From Rhizobium sp. CB3090 (GTDB taxonomy: Bacteria; Pseudomonadota; Alphaproteobacteria; Rhizobiales; Rhizobiaceae): 64,000 nucleotides of DNA. The stretch is taken from assembly GCF_029714285.1 (NCBI RefSeq), contig NZ_CP121662.1, positions 1,860,001 to 1,924,000 of the forward strand, read 5' to 3'. This document shows, one piece after another, positions 26,223 through 34,226 of the stretch. The notes under the pieces were generated by a model. That model made no database searches. It had not been told where the DNA came from and saw nothing but the letters and a program-made list of their open reading frames with translations. The position numbers and the translations under genes are program-made. The first letter of the stretch is position 1; each line of letters starts with the position of its first letter.

Positions 26223-27104
26223 CTAAGGACTGATGCGCTCCCAGCTTGCGTCCATCTGATTGCGAAACCAGGTCATCTGCCGCTTTGCATATTGCCGCGT
26301 TGCGGCAGCGCCGGTCTCGAGAACCTCCTCACGCGTCATCTCGCCTCGCAGCATCGCAGCGATTTGCGATACGCCGATCGCCTTCATGACGGGCATCTCT
26401 TCCGGCAGTTTCAACTTTAGCAAGGCCCGCACTTCATCTTCAGCGCCCATGGCGAGCATCTTCTCGAAACGGCCGTTGATGCGCTGATGCAATACGGCGC
26501 GATCCGGCAGCACGACGATCTTTCGCGCACGGTCGGCATTGACAATCACAGGACCGGTCTTGCCCTGAAACGTGGCGATGGATTGTCCCGTCGCCTCGAT
26601 CACTTCCAGCGCCCGGACAATACGCTGACCATCCTGAGGATTGAGGCTTTCCGCCACGGCCGGATCGCAAATGACGAGCACCCGATGCAGCGCCTCTGGT
26701 CCCTCCATCAACAGCCGCTCACGCAGGCGGCTGCGAATATCGGCGGGAATATCGGGCATGTCGGAAAGCCCGCCGGTCAAAGCCTTGAAGTAGAGCCCGG
26801 TGCCACCGACAAAAACGGGCATCCGTTTCTCACCGCACAAGTGCGCCACCAACGCAGCAGCCTCACGCATCCAGGTGCCGGTGGAATAGGCCTGCCCCGC
26901 CGGTATATGGCCATAGAGATGGTGCGGAATGCCCTGCATATCCTCTTCGGATGGACGGGCCGTCAGCACGCGCAACGTGTCATAGACCTGCATGCTGTCG
27001 GCATTGACGACCACACCGTCATGCTCACGGGCCAATTCCACCGCAAGCGCGGACTTGCCGCTGGCGGTCGGCCCGGTTATCAGGATCGCGTCGATATCGC
27101 TCAT
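26223..27104 (-). CDS. miaA: tRNA dimethylallyltransferase
   Basis: MiaA adds a dimethylallyl group to A37 of tRNAs reading UNN codons. The P-loop ILITGPTASGKSALAVELA opens the protein, and VVNADSMQVYDTLRVLTARPSEED, PHHLYGHI and GTGLYFKAL follow as in the family; ATRQYAKRQMTWFRNQ ends it. The frame opens at 27146; Mets at 27119 and 27104 are in frame and the latter gives the family-like MSDIDAILI start (293 residues). The start region lies next to the divergent serB start (27118), leaving 13 bases between them. Confidence 0.96.
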   Translation of the reverse strand: MSDIDAILITGPTASGKSALAVELAREHDGVVVNADSMQVYDTLRVLTARPSEEDMQGIPHHLYGHIPAGQAYSTGTWMREAAALVAHLCGEKRMPVFVGGTGLYFKALTGGLSDMPDIPADIRSRLRERLLMEGPEALHRVLVICDPAVAESLNPQDGQRIVRALEVIEATGQSIATFQGKTGPVIVNADRARKIVVLPDRAVLHQRINGRFEKMLAMGAEDEVRALLKLKLPEEMPVMKAIGVSQIAAMLRGEMTREEVLETGAAATRQYAKRQMTWFRNQMDASWERISP

Positions 27105-27117
27105 AAGGTTTCTGCTC

Positions 27118-28008
27118 ATGGCCTTCGTTGCCACGCTTATTGCCAATCCGTCAAACCCCGTTCTCGTTCCGGCACTCGCCGAGCAAGCGGCAGACGCCGT
27201 CCAGGCATCGGGACTCTATTGGCTGGCCGACGGTATCGCCTGCGATATTGCACTGTGCGACGGCGCCGATCTGCGGGCGGCAGAAGCCAATATTCTTGCC
27301 GTCATCGCCGGTGCGCCGATCGATCTGGTCATCCAGGAAGCCGAGACGCGCCGGAAGAAACTGCTGATCGCCGATATGGATTCCACGATGATCGGCCAGG
27401 AATGCATCGACGAACTGGCGGCCGAGGTCGGACTGAAGGAGAAGGTCGCTGACATCACCGCTCGCGCCATGAACGGCGAGATCGCCTTCGAACCGGCGCT
27501 GCGAGAGCGCGTGGCGCTGCTGAAGGGCCTGCCGATCTCCGTCGTCGATGACGTCATTGCCAAACGCATCACCCTCACCCCCGGCGGAGCGGAACTGATC
27601 GCCACCATGAAAGCCAAGGGCTACTACGCCGCCCTCGTCTCCGGTGGCTTCACCCTCTTCACGAGCCGCATCGCGGCAGCCTTGGATTTCGACGAGAACC
27701 ACGCCAACATCCTGCTGGAAGACAATGGCGTGCTGACCGGCCTTGTCGCCGAACCCATTCTCGGCATGCAAGCCAAGGTCGACGCGCTTAAAACCATTGC
27801 CGAAAAACTTGGTATCTCCACCGATGAGGCGATTGCCGTCGGCGACGGCGCCAACGATCTCGGCATGCTGCAACTCGCCGGCTCCGGCGTCGCCCTGCAC
27901 GCCAAACCAACGGTCGCTGCCCAAGCCAAGATGCGGATCGACCACGGCGACCTGACCGCCCTGCTCTATATCCAGGGTTACCGGAAAACCGATTTCGTCA
28001 AGGCGTAG
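27118..28008 (+). CDS. serB: Phosphoserine phosphatase
   Basis: A 296-residue HAD-family phosphatase, last step of serine synthesis. The nucleophile motif IADMDSTMIGQECIDELA is at about residue 85, motif II in LVSGGFTLFTSRIA, motif III Lys in the following block, and the GDGANDLGMLQLAGSGVALHAK segment supplies the last acidic residues. The first 80 residues form an ACT-like region (VLVPALAEQAADAVQASGLYWLADG), as in longer SerB proteins. The Met at 27118 is the natural start; the frame extends to 26992 inside miaA antisense. Confidence 0.96.
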   Translation: MAFVATLIANPSNPVLVPALAEQAADAVQASGLYWLADGIACDIALCDGADLRAAEANILAVIAGAPIDLVIQEAETRRKKLLIADMDSTMIGQECIDELAAEVGLKEKVADITARAMNGEIAFEPALRERVALLKGLPISVVDDVIAKRITLTPGGAELIATMKAKGYYAALVSGGFTLFTSRIAAALDFDENHANILLEDNGVLTGLVAEPILGMQAKVDALKTIAEKLGISTDEAIAVGDGANDLGMLQLAGSGVALHAKPTVAAQAKMRIDHGDLTALLYIQGYRKTDFVKA

Positions 28009-28036
28009 CAAAAACGCTGACGATTGGAGGCGATCT

Positions 28037-28600
28037 ATGATCATTGCCGAAACCGAGCGCCTTATCATCCGCAACTGGCGCGATGAAGACCGCGATCTCG
28101 CCTTCGAGATCAATTCCGATGAGACGGTCATGGAGTTCTTTCCTTTTCGGCGCAATCGGGCGGAAGCGGATGCATTTTTAGAGCGGGCCCAATCCATGAT
28201 CGCCGAGACGGGGTTTGGCTTCTACGCCCTGGAGCTCAAGGCCAGTGGCGACGCGATTGGCTTTTGCGGGCTGGCACAGACGAACCATTTGGAACCGTTC
28301 GTGCCTGTGGGTACCGTCGAGATCGGCTGGCGGCTGGCAGCGCGGTATTGGGGCAAGGGGCTGGTCAGCGAAGCGGCGAGGGCATTGCTTGCCTATGGCT
28401 TCGACACGCTTGCTCTCGATCAGATCGTTTCCTTCGCGGTTCACAACAATATCCGCTCGACATCGGTAATGGAGCGGATCGGCATGCATCGAGTCGAAGG
28501 CGGTGATTTCGATCACCCCGGCGTTCCTGATACCTTCCCTCATCTGCAGCGTCACGTGCTTTATCGCCTGACCGCAGCCGAGTGGCGCGCCCGGCAATGA
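28037..28600 (+). CDS. GNAT-family N-acetyltransferase (RimJ/RimL type), first of a pair
   Basis: A 187-residue RimJ/RimL-like acetyltransferase. It starts ETERLIIRNWRDEDRDLAFEINSD, has the acetyl-CoA turn VEIGWRLAARYWGKGLVSEAARALLAYGFDTL and the late FAVHNNIRSTSVMERIGM motif. The next gene is clearly a paralogue, overlapping by ATGA. Substrate unknown; could be a ribosomal protein or a small amine. A TTGGAGGCGATCT leader precedes the ATG. It lies 28 bases after serB on the same strand and may be cotranscribed. Confidence 0.92.
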   Translation: MIIAETERLIIRNWRDEDRDLAFEINSDETVMEFFPFRRNRAEADAFLERAQSMIAETGFGFYALELKASGDAIGFCGLAQTNHLEPFVPVGTVEIGWRLAARYWGKGLVSEAARALLAYGFDTLALDQIVSFAVHNNIRSTSVMERIGMHRVEGGDFDHPGVPDTFPHLQRHVLYRLTAAEWRARQ

Positions 28601-29187
28601 CGATCATCGAGACGCCACGGCTCATCCTGCGCCCATGCCGGGAGAGCGATCGCGATCTCTTTTATGAACTGAGCTCCGATCCCGACGTCCTCGAATTCTT
28701 TCCCTTCCGCCGCAGCCGGGAAGACGCCGATGCCGTCTTTGACATCATTGGCGCACTGATATCGGAAGCCGACTTCGATCTCCTCGTACTGACATTGAAA
28801 CAGAACGGCGAGCCGATCGGCTTCTCCGGACTTTCGAAGCCGAAGCTTGAACCAATCTTGCCTGAAAATGCCGTCGAAATCGGCTGGCGACTTTCGGCTC
28901 GGCACTGGCATCAGGGCTATGCCAGTGAGGCCGGAACCGCTTTGCTGCGTCACGGTTTCGAGACGCTGGAACTCGGCGAAATCATATCCATCGCCGTGCA
29001 CAACAATCACCGCGCCTTGGCAGTCATGCAACGGATCGGCATGCGTCGCGATCCGGCCGGCGATTTCGATCACCCGGATATTCCCGATACCCATCCGCAG
29101 CTAAGGCGTCATGTGCTCTATCGCCTGAGCGCAGCAGAATGGCGCCGCCAAAGATTGAAGCAGCCTATTCCAGCGCTACCGCAATGA
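28597..29187 (+). CDS. GNAT-family N-acetyltransferase, second of a pair
   Basis: A 196-residue RimJ/RimL-like enzyme, similar over its whole length to the preceding protein (shared EFFPFRR, VEIGWRLSARHW, AVHNN, ERIGM/QRIGM and FDHPD motifs), so the two arose by tandem duplication and have diverged. ATGA overlap implies coupled translation. The start used is the Met at 28597; the frame is open five codons upstream. Its last 23 bases overlap the end of the convergent degP gene. Confidence 0.92.
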   Translation: MTIIETPRLILRPCRESDRDLFYELSSDPDVLEFFPFRRSREDADAVFDIIGALISEADFDLLVLTLKQNGEPIGFSGLSKPKLEPILPENAVEIGWRLSARHWHQGYASEAGTALLRHGFETLELGEIISIAVHNNHRALAVMQRIGMRRDPAGDFDHPDIPDTHPQLRRHVLYRLSAAEWRRQRLKQPIPALPQ

Positions 29188-31246
29188 AGCGCAGATCGCC
29201 ATTCGGAGAAGCGATCATCATCTGCGCGTTGCGGCGGCCTTCCCGCTTGAGCGATGCAACTTTTTCCGAGGCAGCGGTCGGCGTCTGCACGAATTCCTGA
29301 GCCACTTCGACGACGACTTCGCCGGGCTTCAGCCCCTTGTCGGCGGCGGCCGAACCCGGTGCGACCTCCGTAATCACCACGCCGTCGACACTGTCGGCAA
29401 TGCCGAAACTCTTGCGGTTTTCGGCATTCAGCGTCGCGAGTTTCATGCCAAGCACGTCCTGGGAGGCTTGCGGCTGTGGCGCCTGCTGCTGATCATTGTC
29501 CTGGTCCTGCCCGTCCGTTCCGTCATCGCCTTCATCTCCCTCGTCGGGATTGATGACGCCGTCGCGGCCGCCATTGCCGTTATCGTTGGGCGCGAGCTGG
29601 GGTGCCCTATCGCCGCCCCCCTTGTCGCTGCCGCCCTTATCACCCTGATTGTTGCTATCGCCGCTGCTTACTGCGGCTGCCTGGTCGCTGTCCTCGAGCC
29701 GGCCGAGCGTGACCTTGACAGTCTGCTGCTTGCCATCGCGCAAGATGACGACATCGACCTCCTTGCCGACGGGGCTTTCGGCGACAACGCGCGGCAGATC
29801 GCGCATCTCGTCGACGTTCTTGCCATCGAATTTCAGAATGACGTCGCCGGCCTTGATCGAGCCGTTGTCAACCGGCCCGCCCTTGATCACGCCTGCGACG
29901 AGCGCGCCTTTGGCGCTGTCGAGGCCGAGGCTGTTGGCAACATCGTCGGTTACCGGCTGAATGCGCACGCCGAGCCAGCCGCGACGGGTCTCGCCGAAAT
30001 CCATGAGCTGCTTGACGACACCCTCGGCCAATTCGGACGGCACGGCGAAGCCGATGCCGATGGAGCCGCCGCTCGGCGAAATAATCGCCGTGTTGATGCC
30101 GATCACCTCGCCCTTCATGTTGAAGAGCGGCCCGCCGGAATTGCCCTTGTTGATCGCCGCATCCGTCTGGATGAAATTGTCATAAGGACCGGCGTTGATA
30201 TTGCGGCCACGGGCAGAGACGATGCCAACAGTCACCGAGCCCCCGAGACCGAAGGGATTGCCGATCGCCATGACCCAGTCGCCGATGCGCATCTTACTGG
30301 AATCGCCGAATTTCACCGCTATCAGCGGGCGCTTCGGTTCCACCTTGAGCACGGAAAGATCGGTCTTCGTGTCCGTGCCGATCAACCGAGCCTTCAGCTT
30401 CGTACCGTTCGGGAAGATCGCCTCGATATCGTCCGCGCCTTCGATGACGTGGTTGTTGGTGACGATATAGCCGGATGGATCGATGACAAAACCGGAACCG
30501 AGCGAGCTGACCTTGCGATTGCTGTTCTCGTTGTTCCGGTTCTTGAAGAAGTCGTTGAAGAACTCCTGGAACGGCGAATTGTCCGGCACTTTGGGGGTCG
30601 CCGGGCCATCGCCCTCATCCTTGACCTTTTGGGAGGTGGAAATATTGACCACGGCGTCCAGCAGACCGGATGCCAGATCAGCAACCGAGGCCGGACCGGC
30701 ATTCATTGCCGGATTGCCCGTGACCGGCGGCATCGTGCTGTTGGGCGCAACGGTCGGGTTCTCAGTCGTCGTTGCGGTCGAGCCGCCCATTGGAGCCTGG
30801 GCCGGGTTGGTCGCCGTGGCCGGTGTCTGGCTATTGGAGGTCGCGGGCGGCTGGGTGCCTGACGCCGTATTGCCGGCGGGTGCGCCGGCAGAGCCGGTGG
30901 CTTGAGCCTGGCCCGTTTCGCCGGTGGTTGCCGGCGCTGTCGTCCCGGAATTGGCTGGGGCTTGTGCCTCGGTCTTCCCCTCGCCGCCTGACGCAGCAGT
31001 CGAGCCGCTCGGCGCAGGTGCGCCAGCCGAACCTGAGACAGGCGCGTCCGTGGTGGTTGCCGAATTGGCTGGAGCCTGCGCGCCAGCAGCGGCGCCGCTA
31101 TTCGGCGTCGTCGTATCGGTCGAAGGCGTCTGCGTCGTCTGCGCATAGACCCGATCGACCCCTGCCAGGGTGGGACCGGCAAGAAGCGCCACACTGGCCA
31201 GGAGCGCGAACGAACGTCTGAAAGGCAGGCGATTGGTCGAGGCCAT
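29165..31246 (-). CDS. degP: Do-type periplasmic serine endoprotease (DegP/DegQ) with long linker
   Basis: A 693-residue HtrA protease. Signal peptide at 1-35 (FALLASVALLAGPTLAG). Residues 40-180 are an Ala/Thr/Pro/Gly-rich spacer far longer than in E. coli DegP. Trypsin-like domain about 190-415 with catalytic His266 (TNNHVIEG), Asp296 (TKTDLSVL) and Ser370 (KGNSGGPL). PDZ1 follows (about 420-515), then an acidic Gly/Asp linker (about 525-590) and PDZ2 from about 600 to the end. It degrades misfolded envelope proteins. It is next to hflKC, but a hairpin separates them. Confidence 0.95.
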   Translation of the reverse strand: MASTNRLPFRRSFALLASVALLAGPTLAGVDRVYAQTTQTPSTDTTTPNSGAAAGAQAPANSATTTDAPVSGSAGAPAPSGSTAASGGEGKTEAQAPANSGTTAPATTGETGQAQATGSAGAPAGNTASGTQPPATSNSQTPATATNPAQAPMGGSTATTTENPTVAPNSTMPPVTGNPAMNAGPASVADLASGLLDAVVNISTSQKVKDEGDGPATPKVPDNSPFQEFFNDFFKNRNNENSNRKVSSLGSGFVIDPSGYIVTNNHVIEGADDIEAIFPNGTKLKARLIGTDTKTDLSVLKVEPKRPLIAVKFGDSSKMRIGDWVMAIGNPFGLGGSVTVGIVSARGRNINAGPYDNFIQTDAAINKGNSGGPLFNMKGEVIGINTAIISPSGGSIGIGFAVPSELAEGVVKQLMDFGETRRGWLGVRIQPVTDDVANSLGLDSAKGALVAGVIKGGPVDNGSIKAGDVILKFDGKNVDEMRDLPRVVAESPVGKEVDVVILRDGKQQTVKVTLGRLEDSDQAAAVSSGDSNNQGDKGGSDKGGGDRAPQLAPNDNGNGGRDGVINPDEGDEGDDGTDGQDQDNDQQQAPQPQASQDVLGMKLATLNAENRKSFGIADSVDGVVITEVAPGSAAADKGLKPGEVVVEVAQEFVQTPTAASEKVASLKREGRRNAQMMIASPNGDLRFIAVALE

Positions 31247-31392
31247 CAGGCATCCTCATCGAGAAAGGGAAGTCTTGTATAAGCATCAACATAAGGCGGA
31301 ATGATGAAGCGGGAAATCACCTTTTTGCGATATCCCCGCACGTCCATCCGGCCCTGCGATTCATGGTAAGATTGATGCCCTCAGACACAAAG

Positions 31393-31420
31393 ACAAGGGG
31401 CCGCCGACAGGCAGCCCCTT
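31393..31420 (-). terminator. Hairpin between hflC and degP
   Basis: CAAGGGGC (31393-31400) is an inverted copy of GCCCCTTG (31413-31420). On the minus strand the hairpin is followed by only a short mixed TCTTTGT tract, so it is at best a moderate terminator for hflC, or a processing stem. Confidence 0.5.
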
Positions 31421-31443
31421 GGATTTCAGCAGGTCGTCGCACA

Positions 31444-32388
31444 CTATTTCGCGGGCGGTGTCGTCGACGGCGCAGCCAGCGCCGGCGCACCTGCCGCAGG
31501 AGCAGAACCAACGGAGCTGTCGAAATACTTGAAGAATTCCGACTGGTTCGGCGGCAGGACCAGCGTCTTGCCGCCTGAAGCGAGCGCCGTGCGATAGGCG
31601 GCCAACGAGCGATAGAATTCGTAGAAGCTCGGATCGCGCGCGGAGGCGTCGGCAAAGATGCCGTTGCGCTCGGCTTCGCCCTGACCGCGCAGGACCTCCG
31701 AGTCCTTCTGTGCATCCGCCACGATCTCGACGACCTGACGATCGGCAACGGCGCGGCGGCGCTGACCTTCTGTGTTACCTCGGGCGCGGATCAGCTCGGC
31801 TTCCGCCAGACGCTCGGCCTTCATACGGTCATAGGTCTGCTGCGACACTTCCTGGGTTAGGTCGGTGCGGCGGATACGAACATCCTCGATATTCAGGCCG
31901 AGGGTCTCGGCATCGCGGTGCAGATCGTCACGCACTTCCGTCATCATCGAAGCGCGCTCGTTGGATAGCGCAGCTTCGAAACCACGCAGACCGTAGACTC
32001 GACGCAGCGACGCATCGAGGCGGGTCCTGAGGCGCGATTCTGCCGCATCGCGATCACCTGACACCGTCTCCCGGAATTTCCGCGCGTCGGTGATCCGGTA
32101 GACGACAAAAGCATCGACCTCATAGAACTTGCCGCCCGAGACCTGGACACGGATATTGTCGAGATCGAAGCGCAGCTCTTGATCCTGGATATATTGCACC
32201 CGATCGGCATCCATGAAGGCAAAGGGCAGCTTGAAGTAGAGACCCGGCTCCGTCTTCACGGCACGGATCTGGCCGAAGCGCAGAACGATTGCCTGTTCGC
32301 GGGCATTGACCACGAAAATGGAGGAATAAACGATCAGCAGCAGCACCGCTATCGCGATGAGAATGGTTGGCAAACGGCTGGACGTCAT
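31444..32388 (-). CDS. hflC: HflC, SPFH-domain modulator of FtsH protease
   Basis: A 314-residue inner-membrane protein with one N-terminal helix (ILIAIAVLLLIVYSSIFVVNARE) and a periplasmic SPFH/band-7 domain (VQVSGGKFYEVDAFVVYRITDARKFRETV). With HflK it forms a large cage around the FtsH protease and modulates its activity. The C-terminus is a Pro/Ala-rich tail. Its start overlaps the last codon of hflK by one base, as typical for hflKC pairs. Confidence 0.96.
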   Translation of the reverse strand: MTSSRLPTILIAIAVLLLIVYSSIFVVNAREQAIVLRFGQIRAVKTEPGLYFKLPFAFMDADRVQYIQDQELRFDLDNIRVQVSGGKFYEVDAFVVYRITDARKFRETVSGDRDAAESRLRTRLDASLRRVYGLRGFEAALSNERASMMTEVRDDLHRDAETLGLNIEDVRIRRTDLTQEVSQQTYDRMKAERLAEAELIRARGNTEGQRRRAVADRQVVEIVADAQKDSEVLRGQGEAERNGIFADASARDPSFYEFYRSLAAYRTALASGGKTLVLPPNQSEFFKYFDSSVGSAPAAGAPALAAPSTTPPAK

Positions 32389-33515
32389 TATTTGGCCTCC
32401 GGCTGAGGTGCGGCCGCGGGCTTGGCCGGCGGGGTCGTCGTGGACTGCTTGCCGAGGTCGTTCAGCGGCAGGTAGGGCACGACGCCCTGCTTGTCGTCGA
32501 TGATAATGCTGTTCGAATTGCCGATAACCGACTCCATGGTTTCGAGGAACAGCCGCTTGCGGGTCACTTCCGGCGCCTTCACGTATTCGTCATAGATGGA
32601 GATGAAGCGCTGCGCCTCGCCCTGGGCTTCCTTGACGACACGGCTCTTGTAGGCAGCCGCCTCTTCGCGGATCTGGGCCGCGCGGCCGCGAGCCTGACCG
32701 AGCCGCTGGTTGGCGTATTGATTGGCCTCCTGCACCTGCTGATCTTCGTTCTGCTCGGCGCGCTGCACTTCATCGAACGCATCGGCCACTTCACGCGGCG
32801 GCGACGCATCTTCGATCGGCACGGCATTGATGGAAATGCCCGAACCGTAACGATCCATCGTGTCCTGAATGATGTTTCTCACCTCGATCGCAATTTCCTG
32901 ACGATTGTCGCGATAGATATCCTGGGCTGGACGGCGGCCCACCACCTCGCGCATGGCGCTTTCGGCAACCTGCTGCAGCGTCTCGTCGGGAGTTTCGAGA
33001 TTGAAGAGATAAGATTGCGGATTGGTGATGGTGTAGAGCACCGAGAACTGCACGTTGACGATGTTCTGATCGCCCGTCAGCATCAGGCCGGCATTCGAAC
33101 CCGAGCTCGAACGGCCGCCGATATTGCGCTGCTGTTCGGTCACCTTGACGATCTCGACACGATCCATCGGCCAGAAATGGAAATGCAGGCCAGGCATGGA
33201 CACTTCGGCGCGCGGCCGGCCGAAACGCAATTCGACGCCGCGCTCGTCCGGCTGAACCGTATAGACGCACTGGATGAGCCAGAAAATGACGATGATCGCC
33301 GCAACGATGACGAAGGCGCCGCCATTGAAGCCGCCGGGCACAAGCCCCTTCAACCGGTCCTGACCACGGCGAATGATGTCTTCAAGATCGGGCGGCCCAC
33401 CGCTGCCGCTTCCCCGCGGCCGGTTCGGTCCCTGCCCCCAAGGCCCCTGATTATTTCCGCCGCCGCCACCGCCGCCCCACGGGCCGCCGCCGCCATTCTG
33501 ATTGCTCCAGGGCAT
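32388..33515 (-). CDS. hflK: HflK, SPFH-domain modulator of FtsH protease
   Basis: A 375-residue partner of HflC. The N-terminus is the usual Gly/Pro/Asn-rich cytoplasmic tail (PWSNQNGGGGPWGGGG), followed by a membrane helix (GGAFVIVAAIIVIFWLIQCVYTV) and an SPFH domain (DERGVELRFGRPRAEVSMPGLHFH, MLTGDQNIVNVQFSVLYTI). The in-frame ORF continues to 33617, but the Met at 33515 is right before the HflK N-terminus. It follows folA with a 160-base gap on the same strand. Confidence 0.96.
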   Translation of the reverse strand: MPWSNQNGGGGPWGGGGGGGNNQGPWGQGPNRPRGSGSGGPPDLEDIIRRGQDRLKGLVPGGFNGGAFVIVAAIIVIFWLIQCVYTVQPDERGVELRFGRPRAEVSMPGLHFHFWPMDRVEIVKVTEQQRNIGGRSSSGSNAGLMLTGDQNIVNVQFSVLYTITNPQSYLFNLETPDETLQQVAESAMREVVGRRPAQDIYRDNRQEIAIEVRNIIQDTMDRYGSGISINAVPIEDASPPREVADAFDEVQRAEQNEDQQVQEANQYANQRLGQARGRAAQIREEAAAYKSRVVKEAQGEAQRFISIYDEYVKAPEVTRKRLFLETMESVIGNSNSIIIDDKQGVVPYLPLNDLGKQSTTTPPAKPAAAPQPEAK

Positions 33516-33676
33516 CAAAACCTCTTTGTCTATGGACTCCCAGTATCGCGCAGACTTTGAAATTCGCAGGCAGCGGCGATTGTCTCCCGTTATAGGTATC
33601 GGCGCATCTGCTTTCAACGCAACTTCAGGAAGTTCGTCGGATTTATTGGAAAATAGTTGATTTTTGCGGACAGCTT

Positions 33677-34222
33677 TTATGCTTTGCGCCTGAAATAACT
33701 GACAAAGCGCGTCGGATATGTGTCCTTTTCGCCAGCCGGTACGGCAAGCTCGCTTTCGACCTGCCAGAGAGCCGGATCGACGGTGGGAAAGGATGTGTCG
33801 CCCTCCACATCGGCCTCAACATGGGTGATCAACAAGCGGTCCGACAGGTTGATCGCCTGCCGGTAGATCTCACCGCCACCAATGACACAGATCTCATCGA
33901 CGCCACTCTCCGCAGCAAGACGGCGCGCGACATCGATGGCTTCGCTGAGCGAATGCACCGTCTTTACAGCCTCAGCGGAAAAGGCGGGATCGCGACTGAT
34001 GACGACATTTGGCCGGCCCGGCAATGGCTTGCCGATCGACTGGAACGTCTTGCGCCCCATGATGACCGGTTTGCCGAGCGTCATCGCCTTGAACCGCTTG
34101 AGATCGGACGACAGCCGCCACGGCATATCCCCGTCGCGGCCGATGATACCGTTACGCGAGACGGCAACGATGATAACGACATCTTCCGCAGGAAAAGAAT
34201 CTGCGCGTTCGCGGCGGATCAT
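33677..34222 (-). CDS. folA: Dihydrofolate reductase
   Basis: A 181-residue DHFR that keeps the tetrahydrofolate pool reduced after thymidylate synthesis. Motifs: VIIVAVSRNGIIGRDGDMPWRLSSDLKRFK (substrate and NADPH sites, catalytic Asp in DMPWRL), VIMGRKTFQSIGKPLPGRPNVVISR, and ICVIGGGEIYRQAI. The Met at 34222 is the family start; upstream in-frame sequence to 34381 is antisense to nothing and looks like read-through of the TIR gene in another frame. The ATG forms ATGA with a TGA in the alternative frame of the TIR gene. Confidence 0.96.
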   Translation of the reverse strand: MIRRERADSFPAEDVVIIVAVSRNGIIGRDGDMPWRLSSDLKRFKAMTLGKPVIMGRKTFQSIGKPLPGRPNVVISRDPAFSAEAVKTVHSLSEAIDVARRLAAESGVDEICVIGGGEIYRQAINLSDRLLITHVEADVEGDTSFPTVDPALWQVESELAVPAGEKDTYPTRFVSYFRRKA

Positions 34223-34226
34223 CGTA

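Noticed and set aside
29468-30862. 464-residue open frame on the plus strand
   Set aside because: Antisense to degP; no recognisable domain.
31247-31443. Possible DUF2065 gene between hflC and degP
   Set aside because: The gap is under 200 bases and holds a hairpin, with no membrane-protein-like ORF.
32367-33560. 397-residue open frame on the plus strand
   Set aside because: Antisense to hflK; driven by GC skew.
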